NCBI GenBank assembly: GCA_013397865.1
Contig: VZTI01003938.1
Location: 1-64,000 of the forward strand
DNA: 64,000 nucleotides
Reading direction: 5' to 3'
Origin: Struthidea cinerea
Lineage: Eukaryota > Chordata > Aves > Passeriformes > Corcoracidae
In this document: positions 39,047-51,087 of the stretch, piece by piece
Layout of the letters: each line of letters begins with the position of its first letter
How positions within the stretch are numbered: position 1 is the first letter of the stretch
Made by a program: the position numbers and the translations under genes
Notes under the pieces: model-generated
Databases searched by the model: none
The model's input: the letters and a program-made list of their open reading frames with translations, nothing else
Told to the model about the DNA's origin: nothing

Positions 39047-39717
39047 TTTTAGATACTATGAGATGGCATATTGGCCTTTATATTTACTGACAGAGACACA
39101 GACTTGGAGAGAACTGCATTTTAGATGACTTGAACGGCAGCTAAATGTCTCGCTTTTGTTGAGTTGATGGAACTCTAGTATGAGGGGCTGCTCGTTAAAA
39201 AATGACAGTTTGCCACAAAAATTGGATTTGTGGAATGAACTAAAAAAACACTACTATTTACAGCTACCACTAGGGAAAACAGGACTGTTCCCAAATTCTA
39301 CATATAACTGTTATCTACTAACAAAGTGAAATCAAAGAATTTTCAAACAAATTAAGAACGAATATGGGATGAAGATGCAACTCTGCTCTTCCTAGAGTTT
39401 AAAATGTTCAGTATTACAAAATGCTAGGAAGGATAAGGATCTGAACTTAAGTAATATCAGTTTCAGTGAGTATTATTACTGAATTATATTATTATATAAT
39501 TACTGAAATGGTATTATAGTACTTTTAAAATATTTCTTGATTGAACAGAATTACTGAGATGACTGATACTCCATTTGTAACACTTGCCAGTTACTTAGCG
39601 ATTATTAGTATCTGGTGTTATGTCCATCTACCTGAAATTGAGTCATCAGTTTCTCCATCAAAGTGGAACAAATAATCCCTCCAAAAGTGGGACACTTAGA
39701 AGTTCTGCGGTCAGAAC

Positions 39718-39826
39718 ATGTAGTGACAGGACAAGGGATAATGGCTTTAAACTGAAAGAGGGTAGGTTTTAGATATCAGGAAGAAATTCTTTACGGTGAG
39801 GGTGGTGAGGCACTGGAACAGGTTGT
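39718..39826 (+). repeat. CR1 LINE internal 3' fragment
   Basis: Plus-strand landmarks of the CR1 ORF2 end are seen in order: GTGACAGGACAAGGGATAAT, GGCTTTAAACTGAAAGAGGG, AGGAAGAAATTCTTTACGGT, GAGGGTGGTGAGGCACTGGA, ACAGGTTGTC. The usual tail after CAGGTTG is lost, so it is truncated at both ends. Confidence 0.88.
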
Positions 39827-40613
39827 CCTTTTGGGTACTTCAATCTTGCTGCCTTTCTACAGGTTATCTAAATGTAGGTGAAAATAAAATTTTTTTGAAC
39901 AGAAACCTCTCCTGTTATTATCCTCAAAAGTCTTGATTTTGGATGCCATATGATACATTTATATTATCATAGAATGGAGATGTATTTTTAAAATTCTAAC
40001 CAATTGCTTTCAAATGGATTTAATACATTGTAAAAACACTTCTGTGGATCTGAATGCAAATACATTTGTGTATCCTACAGCGCTAAAGGCAGGAATAACT
40101 TCAAAATCCTGGTGTCTGGGATTGGAAGCAACATTTATAATCAATTTGACTGATTCACTAAGCAGCATTAGGGGTTAATTTGTTAAGAAATGAAGAAAGG
40201 TCACTTTCAGCTATATTTAGCATAATGCCACTGCACCTGTTAAGAAGAATTGCATCAAATCAAAAAATTACATTCTTCACTATGAAAGTGCAATCAGTTA
40301 TGCATACATATCTGTTAAACAAGACTTTTTCAGAATTAAAACTGATAGAAGAAAAACTCCAGAGCCAGTGAAATCAATATGAATTTTGGTATTTCATTCC
40401 TGAGGCTAGGCTATCAACCATGAACTTAGCTCAGAACAGCTGTCAGAGACCTTCTAAGGCTATTTACAGCATCTGGGTCATTAAAGGAATTCTCATTTGT
40501 ATCAGGAAGATTTTCCATGATAGCTGGATAATTAATATACCATATGCATATTTCCAAATAATAATTATACATTTTTTGATAAAACCAGATAAAATAACAG
40601 TTTTTTATGGTAC

Positions 40614-40676
40614 CTTGTCATGTAAGGACTCTTCTAGATTTTTCCTGAAACTTTCAGATTCTTGAATCAAAACATT
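40614..40676 (-). CDS. PPFIA2: PPFIA2 coiled-coil exon (NVLIQESESFRKNLEESLHD)
   Basis: This is a small 63-bp, 21-codon, phase 0-0 exon reading NVLIQESESFRKNLEESLHD plus K. The acceptor TTTCTAG follows a long pyrimidine tract (TTTTTTTCTTCTTTTTA). The donor is GTACCA. It continues the coiled coil into the RLAEEIEKLRSELDQ segment of the next exon. Confidence 0.95.
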
Positions 40677-41615
40677 CTAGAAATAAAAAGAAGAAAAAAA
40701 AAAAGCAAGAAAGAAATTAGAGATATGTTAATAGATCACATATAACTATATACATGTACAATTTTACAAAGTTCATATATGCTGGACTTCAAATTAAAAT
40801 TGTTTAAGGCTTCAGTTGGATTATATACTAAATTTTAAATGCTGGCAAGAATTCAAACATATAAGACCACGTGTTTTCTAGATCAGCAAAAATTTTGCAT
40901 CTTGGTTTGACTAAGCAACTGCCTCATTCTTACACAACCAATTCTCCCAGCTTCTTCTTTTGGCAAGCCTATTTCTTGCTGCATTCCACATTTTGTTTCA
41001 ATGATATAAACCAGAAGTACATCATCTGAGAAGTTCTGAAATACCCTTCTGAAATACACTGAAAGGTTCCCCTCAGATCAGACAAAGGTGAATAAGTAAA
41101 AGAGGGAGGGATTAAGGAGGGAAAATACAAAGGTCAGTAGCTTTGAATTTTGCAGGCCCACATTGTCTCACGTCATGGAAAATCTGTGAATTACATTCTC
41201 TCTCCAAGGCTAGATGCTCCTTCTCCTGTGGTGACAGCATTTTACTCTTCCCAGAGAAGTGAGGTGAAATCAGCAGGTTAAAACACAGAAATGACAGCAC
41301 TTCTAAACCAATAGTTCCTCAGTTCTCATCCACTTTTCCTCGCTGCCCCATGCATCACATTACACACTGGTCCTTTACAAGCTCTTCAGCAGGTTCTTGC
41401 CTGATAAATCCATGACTAAAATTATTCAGCATATTTGCAGCATTTCTGGAAAGACACTTGAGCCCACTCTTGAATTAAGAGTCAAATGTGTAAGCTGGAC
41501 CACATTTGTAGTAATATTGGTAATACAAAATCATCACGATGCCTCCATCCTGATAGAAGTAGAACATACATTTAGCTTTATTAAGCTAAATTTTATACTG
41601 CTGTTTGTACTGTAC
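40677..41615 (-). other. PPFIA2: PPFIA2 intron (939 bp)
   Basis: AT-rich unique intron. It ends in a long pyrimidine tract (minus strand) at 40677-40705 that serves the NVLIQESE exon. Confidence 0.88.
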
Positions 41616-41747
41616 CTTTTCTTCGAGTGCTGCCATTCTCTCTTTTAAGTGTAGTTGCAGACGCTCATTGGATTCTGTCAAAAGTCTGTCTACAGTATCC
41701 GATAATCTTTTGTTGTGCTCCTCATTCATTTTTTCTCTTTGCCTTGC
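41616..41747 (-). CDS. PPFIA2: PPFIA2 coiled-coil exon (ARQREKMNEEHNKRLSDTVD)
   Basis: This is a 132-bp, 44-codon, phase 0-0 exon reading ARQREKMNEEHNKRLSDTVD, RLLTESNERLQLHLKERMAA, LEEK. It is near-invariant coiled coil in the liprin-alpha family. The acceptor is ACATTAAAG and the donor GTACAG. It lacks an ATG-initiated open frame long enough to be listed automatically; it was found from the family sequence and splice phase. Confidence 0.96.
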
Positions 41748-42100
41748 CTTTAATGTAGAATAGAAGAGACAGATTGGTAGGGTCCAAAATTAACTAGTAC
41801 AGACTTGTATCATTAAAAAATTAAAAAAAAAAAGGTAACTAACCATCTAGAAGAATTCCTTAGGAAATGTAATTACAGTTACTGATAAATGTACATCCAT
41901 TTTTGTAACAGTAGAATGTTTTCAACTCTGCAACTAGACATAAACTAGTATATTAAGATGGTGAAGTAAAGTAGGAAAACGCTGCCATCACTGCTACAAA
42001 TAAAACATTTACAGTTAGGTAGGTTTGGGCGCTGGAGTACATAATGTAGCACTATACTGGCAAATGAAAAGTGCACAGAAGCTGTTTGCAATACACATAC
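41748..42100 (-). other. PPFIA2: PPFIA2 short intron (353 bp)
   Basis: Unique AT-rich sequence with an A run at 41823-41833. Nothing else was seen. Confidence 0.88.
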
Positions 42101-42184
42101 TCTTTGAAGTTCCTGATTCTTCTCTTCAAGTTGAGCTTCTAAGTGTCTCATACGTTCCTCAATGTTTCCATGCCTTTCTTCTGC
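42101..42184 (-). CDS. PPFIA2: PPFIA2 coiled-coil exon (AEERHGNIEERMRHLEAQLE)
   Basis: This is an 84-bp, 28-codon, phase 0-0 exon reading AEERHGNIEERMRHLEAQLE then EKNQELQR. It is a highly conserved coiled-coil piece of liprin-alpha. The acceptor is TTTTTTTACAG and the donor GTATGT. It is only 353 bp from the next exon but 8.9 kb from the previous canonical one; the intervening interval holds the cassette candidate. Confidence 0.96.
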
Positions 42185-42601
42185 CTGTAAAAAAATGGAA
42201 AGACTTGCTGTAATTTAGGTGGCTTTGGAAGTTTTTTTCTCAGTAAAGTTTAAACAAAACATAAAGCAAGCTACTACTAACTGCAAACTTAGTTTTCCAA
42301 AAATAAACTTTATTTAAACAGGCAGCTGAACAGCATTGCTTGAAATGTGTCAGCTACAAAGGCCTGTTACATCCAAGCATCAGCAAAACATCGGAGTTAT
42401 TTATGAGCAATGAAATCAGCCAAATGTAACATGCAGACTGTGCATGGTTTGAACACAAACCTGCCATCGTAAAATTGTAAGCTCCTGAAGCACTGAACTG
42501 CACGATGGTTGATTATCAATTAAAAAAAAAAAGTTAAAGAAAATGAAAACAAATCAGATGGATTCTATTTAGCAATAGAAAGTAAAGTCCAGTAGGACTA
42601 C
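42185..42601 (-). other. PPFIA2: Intron between cassette candidate and AEERHGN exon
   Basis: These 417 bp have an A run near 42521-42532. No other feature was seen. Confidence 0.8.
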
Positions 42602-42688
42602 CTTCCTACGTATGGAGATCATTTCTTGTAGTTTAGCTTCCATAACATATTGATAATCATCAGATGAGGTAGAAGAGGTTGGATCAGA
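42602..42688 (-). CDS. PPFIA2: Candidate 87-bp cassette exon of PPFIA2
   Basis: The block is 29 codons, phase 0-0, reading SDPTSSTSSDDYQYVMEAKL then QEMISIRRK. It fits exactly between the ALTK exon and the AEERHGN exon, which also meet at phase 0, so inclusion would insert 29 residues without a frameshift. The acceptor is TTGTTAG behind a clear pyrimidine tract (TTTTGTCCCTCTCCTTTTCC). The donor AAG|GTAGTC is weak, as often seen in regulated exons. An in-frame TAG lies in the acceptor itself, so the open frame starts exactly at the exon border. The second half is amphipathic (MEAKLQEMISIRRK) and could extend the coiled coil; its Met could also serve as the start of a short isoform. I do not recall this segment in the canonical protein. 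Confidence 0.65.
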
Positions 42689-43014
42689 CTAACAAGTCAA
42701 GGAAAAGGAGAGGGACAAAATTGAAAAATCAGAACTAAAGACACTGACACTGAACAGAACACAGCACAGAATGCTTAAAAGAAAAGCGTGACTGAAAATT
42801 TAATTCTTTTAACTGACAGATTTTTACATGGAATAAACTACACTGATACTTGGTGAATAAGATGCAGTTGATGTGGAGAAACGGAAAATAATGGAATGCT
42901 AAAGAAGCTATCAACCTACACATGGAAGTTCAAGGTTAGTGATGGCTGGCTGATGACACATTACTACAGAATGGATTCAAAGCGATCCTGTCTAATCTAA
43001 TGTTGTTTCTCTCC

Positions 43015-43035
43015 TTTTTTTTTTTTTTTTTTTTT
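43015..43035. repeat. Poly-T run (21 T)
   Basis: Uninterrupted T homopolymer on plus (A on the transcribed sense), about 330 bp from the cassette candidate. Confidence 0.95.
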
Positions 43036-43587
43036 CAATTTGTAAACTGAACACCAGAACCGGACTCTCAGAAGCCAACATCAGAAATTCCTGTACATTT
43101 CTTCTACCATTTTCTAGGAATGATTATAATGCATAAATACTAAGTAATGGATTCGGTCAGTTACACCACTATGCAATGTCATGGTACATTCCCTAATTTC
43201 TAGAAAAGGGAAAGAATGTCAGAAGAGACAAGGGTCAAGCTTTCATATGCCATTTTAGAATACACTACATAAGGCCTTTCATCCAAATAAACAATATAGT
43301 TTTCATCCCTTTGAAAAGATCCACCCTCATGGATCTTTGGAAGATCAAGGTGATATGATAAAAGAAGAACCTATAAATAAAAATTCATTAATAATAATGA
43401 AAAGTTATTACTGAATATGGAAATGGTAATCCAACCAAAGACTCATTACTATTTCTGACAGAAGTTGACCTTAATTAGGTCATTTGTGGCAAAACACGAA
43501 TATTCATGCTATTGTCATATCAAACAAGTCTATGTTATTCAAAAATTTTAAAAGCCCTTTATAAAAGGGAAATGCTATATTGGTTTT

Positions 43588-43601
43588 GTTGCTATGGAAA
43601 C
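43588..43601. promoter_or_regulatory. RFX X-box-like motif
   Basis: GTTGCTATGGAAAC matches the bipartite RFX consensus (GTTNCY AT GGNAAC) at essentially all positions. It lies about 0.9 kb upstream, in transcript sense, of the cassette candidate. It could mark an intronic enhancer or promoter; no other promoter signal is seen. Confidence 0.3.
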
Positions 43602-46600
43602 AGGAATGTGCATAAGGCATATGGAGAGTGCTACTGATGACTGAGTTGTGAGCTCGCGCTTGTCAAATGCTATTTCACTCTGTCAGATTTACCCTCTCTC
43701 AAAAAGACATCTGAACTCCATCTTCAGATGATCAAACTTTAATATACACGAGAAATGCTAATTTTACATCTGTATTTTTAGTGAGACTATTTTTCATATG
43801 CTTATCTACTAATGATTTATCAGATTAATTAGGAATAGATATCAAAGTAATGCCAGATGTTCATAATAACTTAAAATTACCCATAACTTAAACTCAGTAG
43901 TATTATCAGGACCAAAAGTTCATACAGAAAGTAATCCTGTGATCTAGTCATTTATAAATATAAACTGCAGATTTGATATGAAGACATCCACATGAGAAAA
44001 TTCTGCTTTGTATAAATACAGGAATACTGCTTAATTTTGAAGATCACTGGTATTCTTTCCATAGTATATTCACAAAACTCAAATTCTTGCAAAATTTAAG
44101 AGAAAGTCTTTGTAATTAAACTCATTTAATAAGTGCAGTTCTTGTTTCTGATCATGAAGCAGGCACATTGTGATGTACTTGAACTTATTTATTAGTTGAA
44201 ACTCTTTTGTCTATTTATTACATCTTCGACCAGCAACAACACTTCTATGATGTTCGTTAACTTATCACTCAGTTTCATGTATTGGTTGGTTTCAGCACAC
44301 AAGTGCTAATGCACCACTTCCTCTCTCAACTGGGTAATTAGAAAAATATGGTTGAAAAAGTTAAGTCCCTGTGATTGTGGAACATATATCTTTCCACAGA
44401 GTGATCAAGTTTTATCCTGCTCTGGAGAAAATAGAATTTTCCCCTTTTTGAGTCCTGACTGCAGTACTGGTTCAAGGCCTTCCCTTAATGCATCTCCAAG
44501 GGTCATGAGATGACTTGAAGTCATCAAAGCTCTGAGAAGACTGAAGTAATTCTACCTCTTTTGAAGCCATTTTCATAGAGGGAGATATAGTACCCCCTGG
44601 GCACACCTTCCTACAAAATTAACTCCTTAGAAGCTTTAGCTGACTGTGAAACTCAAAAGCAAGTTACTTAAAATTGACTACTTCCATACACTTAATTGCA
44701 GCCTAATGCAAAATATGAAGATAACCAAAGTAAAAATCTCTAGGTTCAAAGGTATCTCATTCAAGTCCTCTGAAATGTGGTGCTGTCAGTCATAATCTGT
44801 CCTTGAAAAGACAGTCTGTCTAGTTAGCTGTAGAATTTACCTTTTTTTTCAAACTAAATTGAAAATTTTTCAGTCCAAACCATGCCATAATACCTTAGCC
44901 CTCTAGCAGATCTTTTCAACGCAGAAAATAATTGTGGTATTAGGTCTAATAATTGTTGGGAAGAAGAGAAGGAATGAAATTATTGTCAGAATTATGTATG
45001 TTATCTGAATTTTTATATAGACAACATTCTCGAAAGAACATGATGTTCTCTTTAGATTCTTATAGGTACATGTTACTTCAAAACTTCCTGCTGCTTTAAT
45101 AATTCAGCAAGGTATATGTTTAAGCTATATATAAATCTTGCATTATAGTTTTCAGTTATTTCATTGGAACACTAAAATTTTCATATGTAAATCCTAGATA
45201 AAAAAGTCTTCCTGAATGTGTCTCAGAGTACCTGTACTTTGCATTTCAGCATAAAAGGAAACATCTACCTTTGCATGTCTTTGGTAGAACAGAGAAACTT
45301 GAAAATTAATTGAAACTCAATATGCCTTCGAATCAAAACAAACATCATTATTCTAAACACCTCAAATGTGTTAGAATATTTTATGTTTCCTTAATCTATC
45401 ATTTGTTCTGAAAGTGTTATTCTGTATTACTCTAAAAGGACCAAATTATTTTATAGCCAAGATAATCAATAATTAGGCTCAAGTGCTTGTCTGGCAGGGA
45501 GCAAGGTGCAGAGACTTAGTACCTACTCTGGGCTCTAACGCTGCTTAGGGATTTCTAACCACTAGTTATTACGTGCCAACTGCAGGAGCAGTCCCCTGCA
45601 GCAGGGATGGGGATCAAAAGGGCAGACAGAAGCACATGTATGTACTCCTATCTTCTCTGACTTGCAGAAACCCACCTGCAGACAAAGAGCTCCAGTAACC
45701 AGTGGCCCCAGCTGGAACATACTCCCAAAATAAGGGTTTCAACACCTCCCATTGCCCTTCACACTGAGGAAGGCCCCCAACCTAGGTCTCAAAGAGATCC
45801 CTCCAAACAAAAAAACCCTGTAGCAAGTCAGCTGTTAGCTAAGGGATTTTCAAATCCTTCCTTAAGGACTTCTCCAGGCCATGCTCTTAGGATTGGTATA
45901 CCTGTGGCAGTTTCACTTTTTTGTGGTTCATGCATCTTAATCAGACCATCGCTGGAATAAGCTCTTTGAGAGACTTGGCAGCCTACGACACAAATATTGA
46001 ATGTGTCCATCTCAGCCTTGTAGTTTGAGGCACAAGGCAGAGGCTGAGACACCATTGCTTGTCATGTTTCTGTAGCAGAATTTTAGGCACACGTGAGACA
46101 GAACAACTGTGGGCTCTGAGGTTCCTAAAGAAGAGCTGGATTTCTTCCAAATTGTTTTACTAAGAGTTAATTGAGTTAAAAACTGTAAAGTAGAGCTCAC
46201 ATGACTACTTGCTTGGCAGACCTTACCCTACATTCTTTCTTCAATATAAAACTTGTGTGCCTGTTTGCTCCTACTCAGTACGGGAGGATTAATAAGACAC
46301 TTTGTGTGGTATTCAGCAACTAGCATTTGAAGCATTTAGCCAGAACATTCAGTTATAAATAGATTCGGGAAATCATGCATCTTCAACTGGATTAAAAATA
46401 TATGGACAAAAACTAATGATGTCTGACCCCTATGAGAAAACAGCATGAGTCTAAATGTTCACTTTGCACTCTACATGCCATGGAATAGCCAGCACAAGGT
46501 AGTAACAGGCAGGAAAACTCTGCATTGAGGGAATACCAAAGCAGCTTGTGTGATCTCTAACCCTGTTAAAATTCTGCTGGTGCTCCTGCTGCTAATGCGC

Positions 46601-46866
46601 CCACAAAAAAGATGTTGCTTTCAAATCATCTGTTACTGATGGCACTGCACATTTTCTAGGTCTTTGTATCTTAGTTGAAAAGAGAGAAATCCAATTTCAG
46701 ATGCAGAAATCACTTGTACAATATAGGTGTCAGATTTTTTTCCTTGTGCTGAGCTGCAGAAACAAATCTAAACTTTTCTAATGGCACAAGCAATTTCCCC
46801 AGTTTTGAGACCTCGACTTTTGAACACCTGCACTCTCCAGATTTTCTACTGGCATCTTATGGTGCA

Positions 46867-46912
46867 TTAGTCTATCCTAGACTAATAGGATAGACATTCT
46901 TTAGTCTATCCT
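46867..46912. repeat. Direct and inverted repeats of TTAGTCTATCCT
   Basis: The 12-mer TTAGTCTATCCT occurs at 46867-46878 and 46901-46912. A 9-bp inverted copy (AGGATAGAC) lies between them at 46887-46895, giving a 9-bp stem with an 8-nt loop. Confidence 0.85.
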
Positions 46913-49900
46913 TGGAATAAGGGAGTTATTCACAAAGAAAGAATGCATTATTGAACTGAGCTATGAAGTTGAAGGTGAAAATAGGTGACCATGGTGACAG
47001 AGTTGCAACAGCTCACAAAGTTATCAGCTGCTTGCTCACATCTAACCTGTTACCAATGTGACAAAATGAATTGGCTTAGGCATCCCCTTTTTCTAAACCC
47101 CAACATTTCAGTCACTAGATAGTCACAGGTTCTTTCCCCTCCTTCATTTTCCCACTACCTTCTGTACCTCCTAAGTTTAGTAAGCAACTCCTCCAATTTA
47201 GCTTTGTCCAGTTTGCTTCTTTCATTTCTTCCTCCTATCAGGGCAAAATCTCCTGAGAAAAGGGAAGCATAATAAGAGGGGTATTTTGAGAAGACAGGAA
47301 TGTGTTGTAAATGTGAAATTTTCTTTGGCTTTCCTCCCCTTCAAAGATTTATATTTTTATTAGCCTGTAAGAAGACTTATCAACTTCCTTCTCCAGCTAA
47401 CACAACATCTCCTCTCTCTCCCTTGTTCTCAGAGAGCTTTCTGTATGAAACACATCCACTCCTCGCAGGGGAACTGCCTTTTCCTCTTTGCATCCTTTTC
47501 ATGGCAGACATTCTCCTTTTACTTGTTTTGCAACTTCTTCCCTGCTTAAAGCAAACCACATTCCCACACTGGCACAAAACAAGCATTATGTCCCACTTGC
47601 CTCCAACTCTCAAGTCATTTTTTATCACCCTTAAAATTAACTGAAGGTGTTACTATGCTAAATGTGGTTTATTATGATATGGCTTCCTCTTCTCCCTCTC
47701 AGTGCTTCTCTAATGCAGCTGAAAAGCATGGCTGGTACTTCTGGGGACCTGCATACAGGAATGATGGAGTAAAATGCTCACTGCTGTCTTGTGATCAGAG
47801 AAGTAACTTGGTACCTCTGCTGCACAAGCACCCAGGGGTGAAGGACTACTAGCGGGAGTGAGTGAATGGAAGTAGGTGGATCCTGGCTGGCTCTGCTAGA
47901 CCCCTCCTTGAACACATGCAAGGAGGAACTGTGTTTGACAGACTAACCATTTGAAGATTCTGGATGCTCCAATGTCTGTCACTTCTGAGCAAAATAAACA
48001 TTTCATGGGATAAAGAAAGGTTAATACAGGAGGGAGGTTCTTTCTATTAGGAGCTGCCTCTTCTCCAGGGCAGGCAAACAGATCAATACTGTGAGAGTGA
48101 GTAGAAGGTGGCTCAATGAGTCATGGGAATCTGAATCTTGGGATGCATGCTGAGAGCTGTGCTACTTGTCATGACCAGACAGATACCAGTGTGATGGCCA
48201 GGCAGGACAGCACAGTATATGGGATCATGCTGTTCCAGGTTAGTCTGCAACAGGCTGACTAACCCTCCAGTTGCTCACCCAACGGGCAGAACACAGTGAA
48301 AACAAAGCCAAAGTTCAAATGATTCAGGTAAATTTATGGGTACTTATCCAAGATCACTGTAAAGTCCAAATTTTTGGAAGTTCATTCCTTATGAACTAGT
48401 TTGGGCATGGAAAAGTAGCAGAAAGACGTATCACTAGCTTATATACATAAAAAAGGAAAACGAATTAATTAAAAAAACTGACACCATAGAAGGATCACAA
48501 TCTATATCCTTCTTTTGCAGAATCCCAACCCAGATTTATTATGAACAAGAATATAAAAAATTGAATGCAGAACTGCAACATGCATCTTTTAAATCTATGG
48601 GGATGGTGGTGGTGGGGAAATAATCACAGCCAAATCCAGAACAGAAATGTTCTGGTTTATCTCCACATGTAAGTAATCAGTCTTGTATTTTACCCATAGT
48701 GAAGCACATAACCTATATTACTTTCCTTTAAAATACATATAAAGCATGTTAGGCTTAACTCACCTCTTCCATACGATTATAACCCCATTAATCTCAGAGA
48801 TGCCACTTTCATTGAGATAGTATTAAAGGAAGGCAAATCAGATTTGACTTTTTTTTTAGCACAGTAGTAGCTGATTTGCAGGCTCATCTTTCACTTAATA
48901 TACATAGACACTGCAGTGGTCACACAGCTCAGGTAGGCAGACTTCGGGGATTCTGCAGCCAGATAATTTGGGTCCTACAGACAGCATGTATGCTGGCATA
49001 AAATCCAACCAAGGCAAAATTAATTAAGCATTATTCAGCCCCTTAGGTAAGTCTTGCAGCTGTCAGTGAATAGCTGACCACATGTAAGAGCACACCAGCG
49101 AGTTAACTTAAAACTACTTAAGTAAGCTGCAGTGATTACAGTGCTGTCCTTGGTTCAGAGCCACATTTATGTGATCCACGAAAAGTAATGGACTTTAAAC
49201 TTCAGAGCTGTCAAACCAGCACTTTAATAAGCTCTACAGTTTGCAAAGACATTATATACAAGATGCATATGCCACAGGCATATTTAGCCTCTTGGCCAAA
49301 TTATGACATTCTTCTTCACGTCACATATTCCTAGGCAGCATAATTTTAACTGAAATACATGTCTTCAGTTTTTCATGTAATCACTGAGAAATGAACAGAA
49401 CCAGCATTATAACCTCACATACTTCTCAGAGTTTCCCACTTGGCAAAAACTTTGATCAAATACATCAAAGTGAAACGGGGTGGAGCATCAGCTCTGTTCA
49501 CAGCTCTCTAGCCACATCCCATGAAATAATGTAAGAAGACAAACGGAAATGTATATTGCAGCTTTATGGTCACAATCACAACAGTATCTCATGGAAGTCC
49601 CTGAGTGTTCTGCATGATTGAAATGGGATTTCTTCTTACAATATTTGTCATTAATATATGTTCAAGGAAAAATGCAGTTGCAAAAAAAGACATGCTGGAG
49701 ACTGCCAAATACTTACTGGTGGCTAATTGCTGGAGAACTTATTCAGGAAAAATCCTCTTAAAATAGAAAACAGTATTTTTAAGCTACTGAGGGCATTAGA
49801 ATATATGATTATATGCTGAATCAGAAACAATTGGGGAAAAAAGTTAAAATGCCGAGGGATTGCTGTTATGTGCACCTGAGTTTTTTATCAAAATCCAATG

Positions 49901-50871
49901 AAATTTATTTGGTATTTCATGTAGCTCTTCTTGCTGATTCTTCTTGCCTTCCTCCCCCCACCACCTCCCCCAATTTTCAGTCTTTCTTTCAGATTCACAC
50001 CCATTCATAGAAACCTAAAGTGACAGCACAAACTCTTGATTACTGAATAATGATCTTGCCTTAATTAAAAAAAACCCACACATGTCCCCCCAAAAGCCTT
50101 CCTTTCTTTGTTTCTACTTGACTAAATTACTTAACAATCAGACTTTATTAATGAGCTGCTCAGCATTTAAGGCTTCACTAAAAATGGAAAAACATAAGAA
50201 CTGAAAAAGTCCATCAAATTTAAAAATAGCTCAGCACATAAATAATTAGAAGTATTTCTTGGCAATAGAAAAAGGAAAGCTTCGATAAATCAGAATTATA
50301 TATAATACAGCCTCTTAAATGCATTTTTCTTTGTCTGATTTTAAGAGATGAAGAGTAAACCTCATTATATGTCTTTATGAAGCTGGTAATACTTGAGCTA
50401 TAGTATTAACTACATGCACACCTGAAAGCATTAGAGGCCAAATATAAAAAACACGACATGGAAAATTTATCTTCTTAAGTCTCTGCAAGACAGCAGCCAT
50501 ACAATAAATTTATCAGAAAAAACAGTTTGAAATCTGCTCAAGGTTTCACATTTTTCTTTGCATATATATGATACAAAGAATCATTCAAAGCAAACCTTGT
50601 AAGCATGTACTGCAAGTTGTCTTCATTTGTGTTGCACAAATGATCCCACCTGCCACCAGGATTTGCTTTTACAGCACTTATGGCAATAAAACTAGGTGTT
50701 GTTCATATACATGGTATATGAAAACATCTAGAAGAACTAAGTACCTGTAGGAAAGGGACTTCCCTCACTGCCTACCCTTAAATTAGAAACTCTTACACAG
50801 TAAAGTGAGTCCTCCTAGAGCAAGTAATGCCCAAATGTATTGGAAATACATAACTCCTTTGTAAATATAGC

Positions 50872-51087
50872 CTAGGCTAACTTACAGATAGCTACTTTTC
50901 CCATCACCAAAATGCTAAGAATTACAAACACGGTATTGAAACCAGTCCTGTGCCCATACTTATCCGGAAGCATTTTCTTCTTTCGAATCGGCTCAATGCT
51001 ACCTTTGTTTTGTCCTGGAGGTGAGGAATCAGGTTGCAAATCAGTGTTAAGCAATGGTGCTTCTGAAGTGAGCCTATTTCTCAGTAC
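50872..51087 (-). CDS. Possible 3' extension of the ALTK exon with its own stop
   Basis: Reading past the GTACTG donor gives 71 more codons and a TAG. The first 50 or so are hydrophilic, with Pro/Ser (DSSPPGQNK) and basic (PIRKKKMLPDKYGHR) stretches. The last 20 or so are hydrophobic (TVFVILSILVMGKVAICKL). Several CpG-containing codons (CCG, CGA, CCGG) occur, which is uncommon in the surrounding intron. If transcripts end or are retained here, the product would be a liprin-alpha truncated inside the coiled coil, with a novel and perhaps membrane-seeking tail. It may equally be a chance open frame in intron; no homologue is recognised. Confidence 0.3.
   Translation of the reverse strand, partial: VLRNRLTSEAPLLNTDLQPDSSPPGQNKGSIEPIRKKKMLPDKYGHRTGFNTVFVILSILVMGKVAICKLA

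Larger units (their letters stand above)
38674..40613 (-). other. PPFIA2: PPFIA2 intron with CR1 pieces (1.94 kb)
   Basis: AT-rich intron holding two plus-strand CR1 remnants (38999-39046 and 39718-39826), separated by about 0.7 kb of unrelated AT-rich sequence. Confidence 0.87.
42689..51087 (-). other. PPFIA2: PPFIA2 long intron (8.4 kb) upstream of cassette candidate
   Basis: Mostly AT-rich unique sequence, with a T21 run at 43015-43035, an RFX-like motif at 43588-43601 and a repeated/inverted 12-mer cluster at 46867-46912. It is somewhat GC-richer near 45480-46060 and 47660-48300. No recognisable transposon was seen. Its 51-kb end overlaps the possible exon extension at 50872-51087. Confidence 0.83.
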
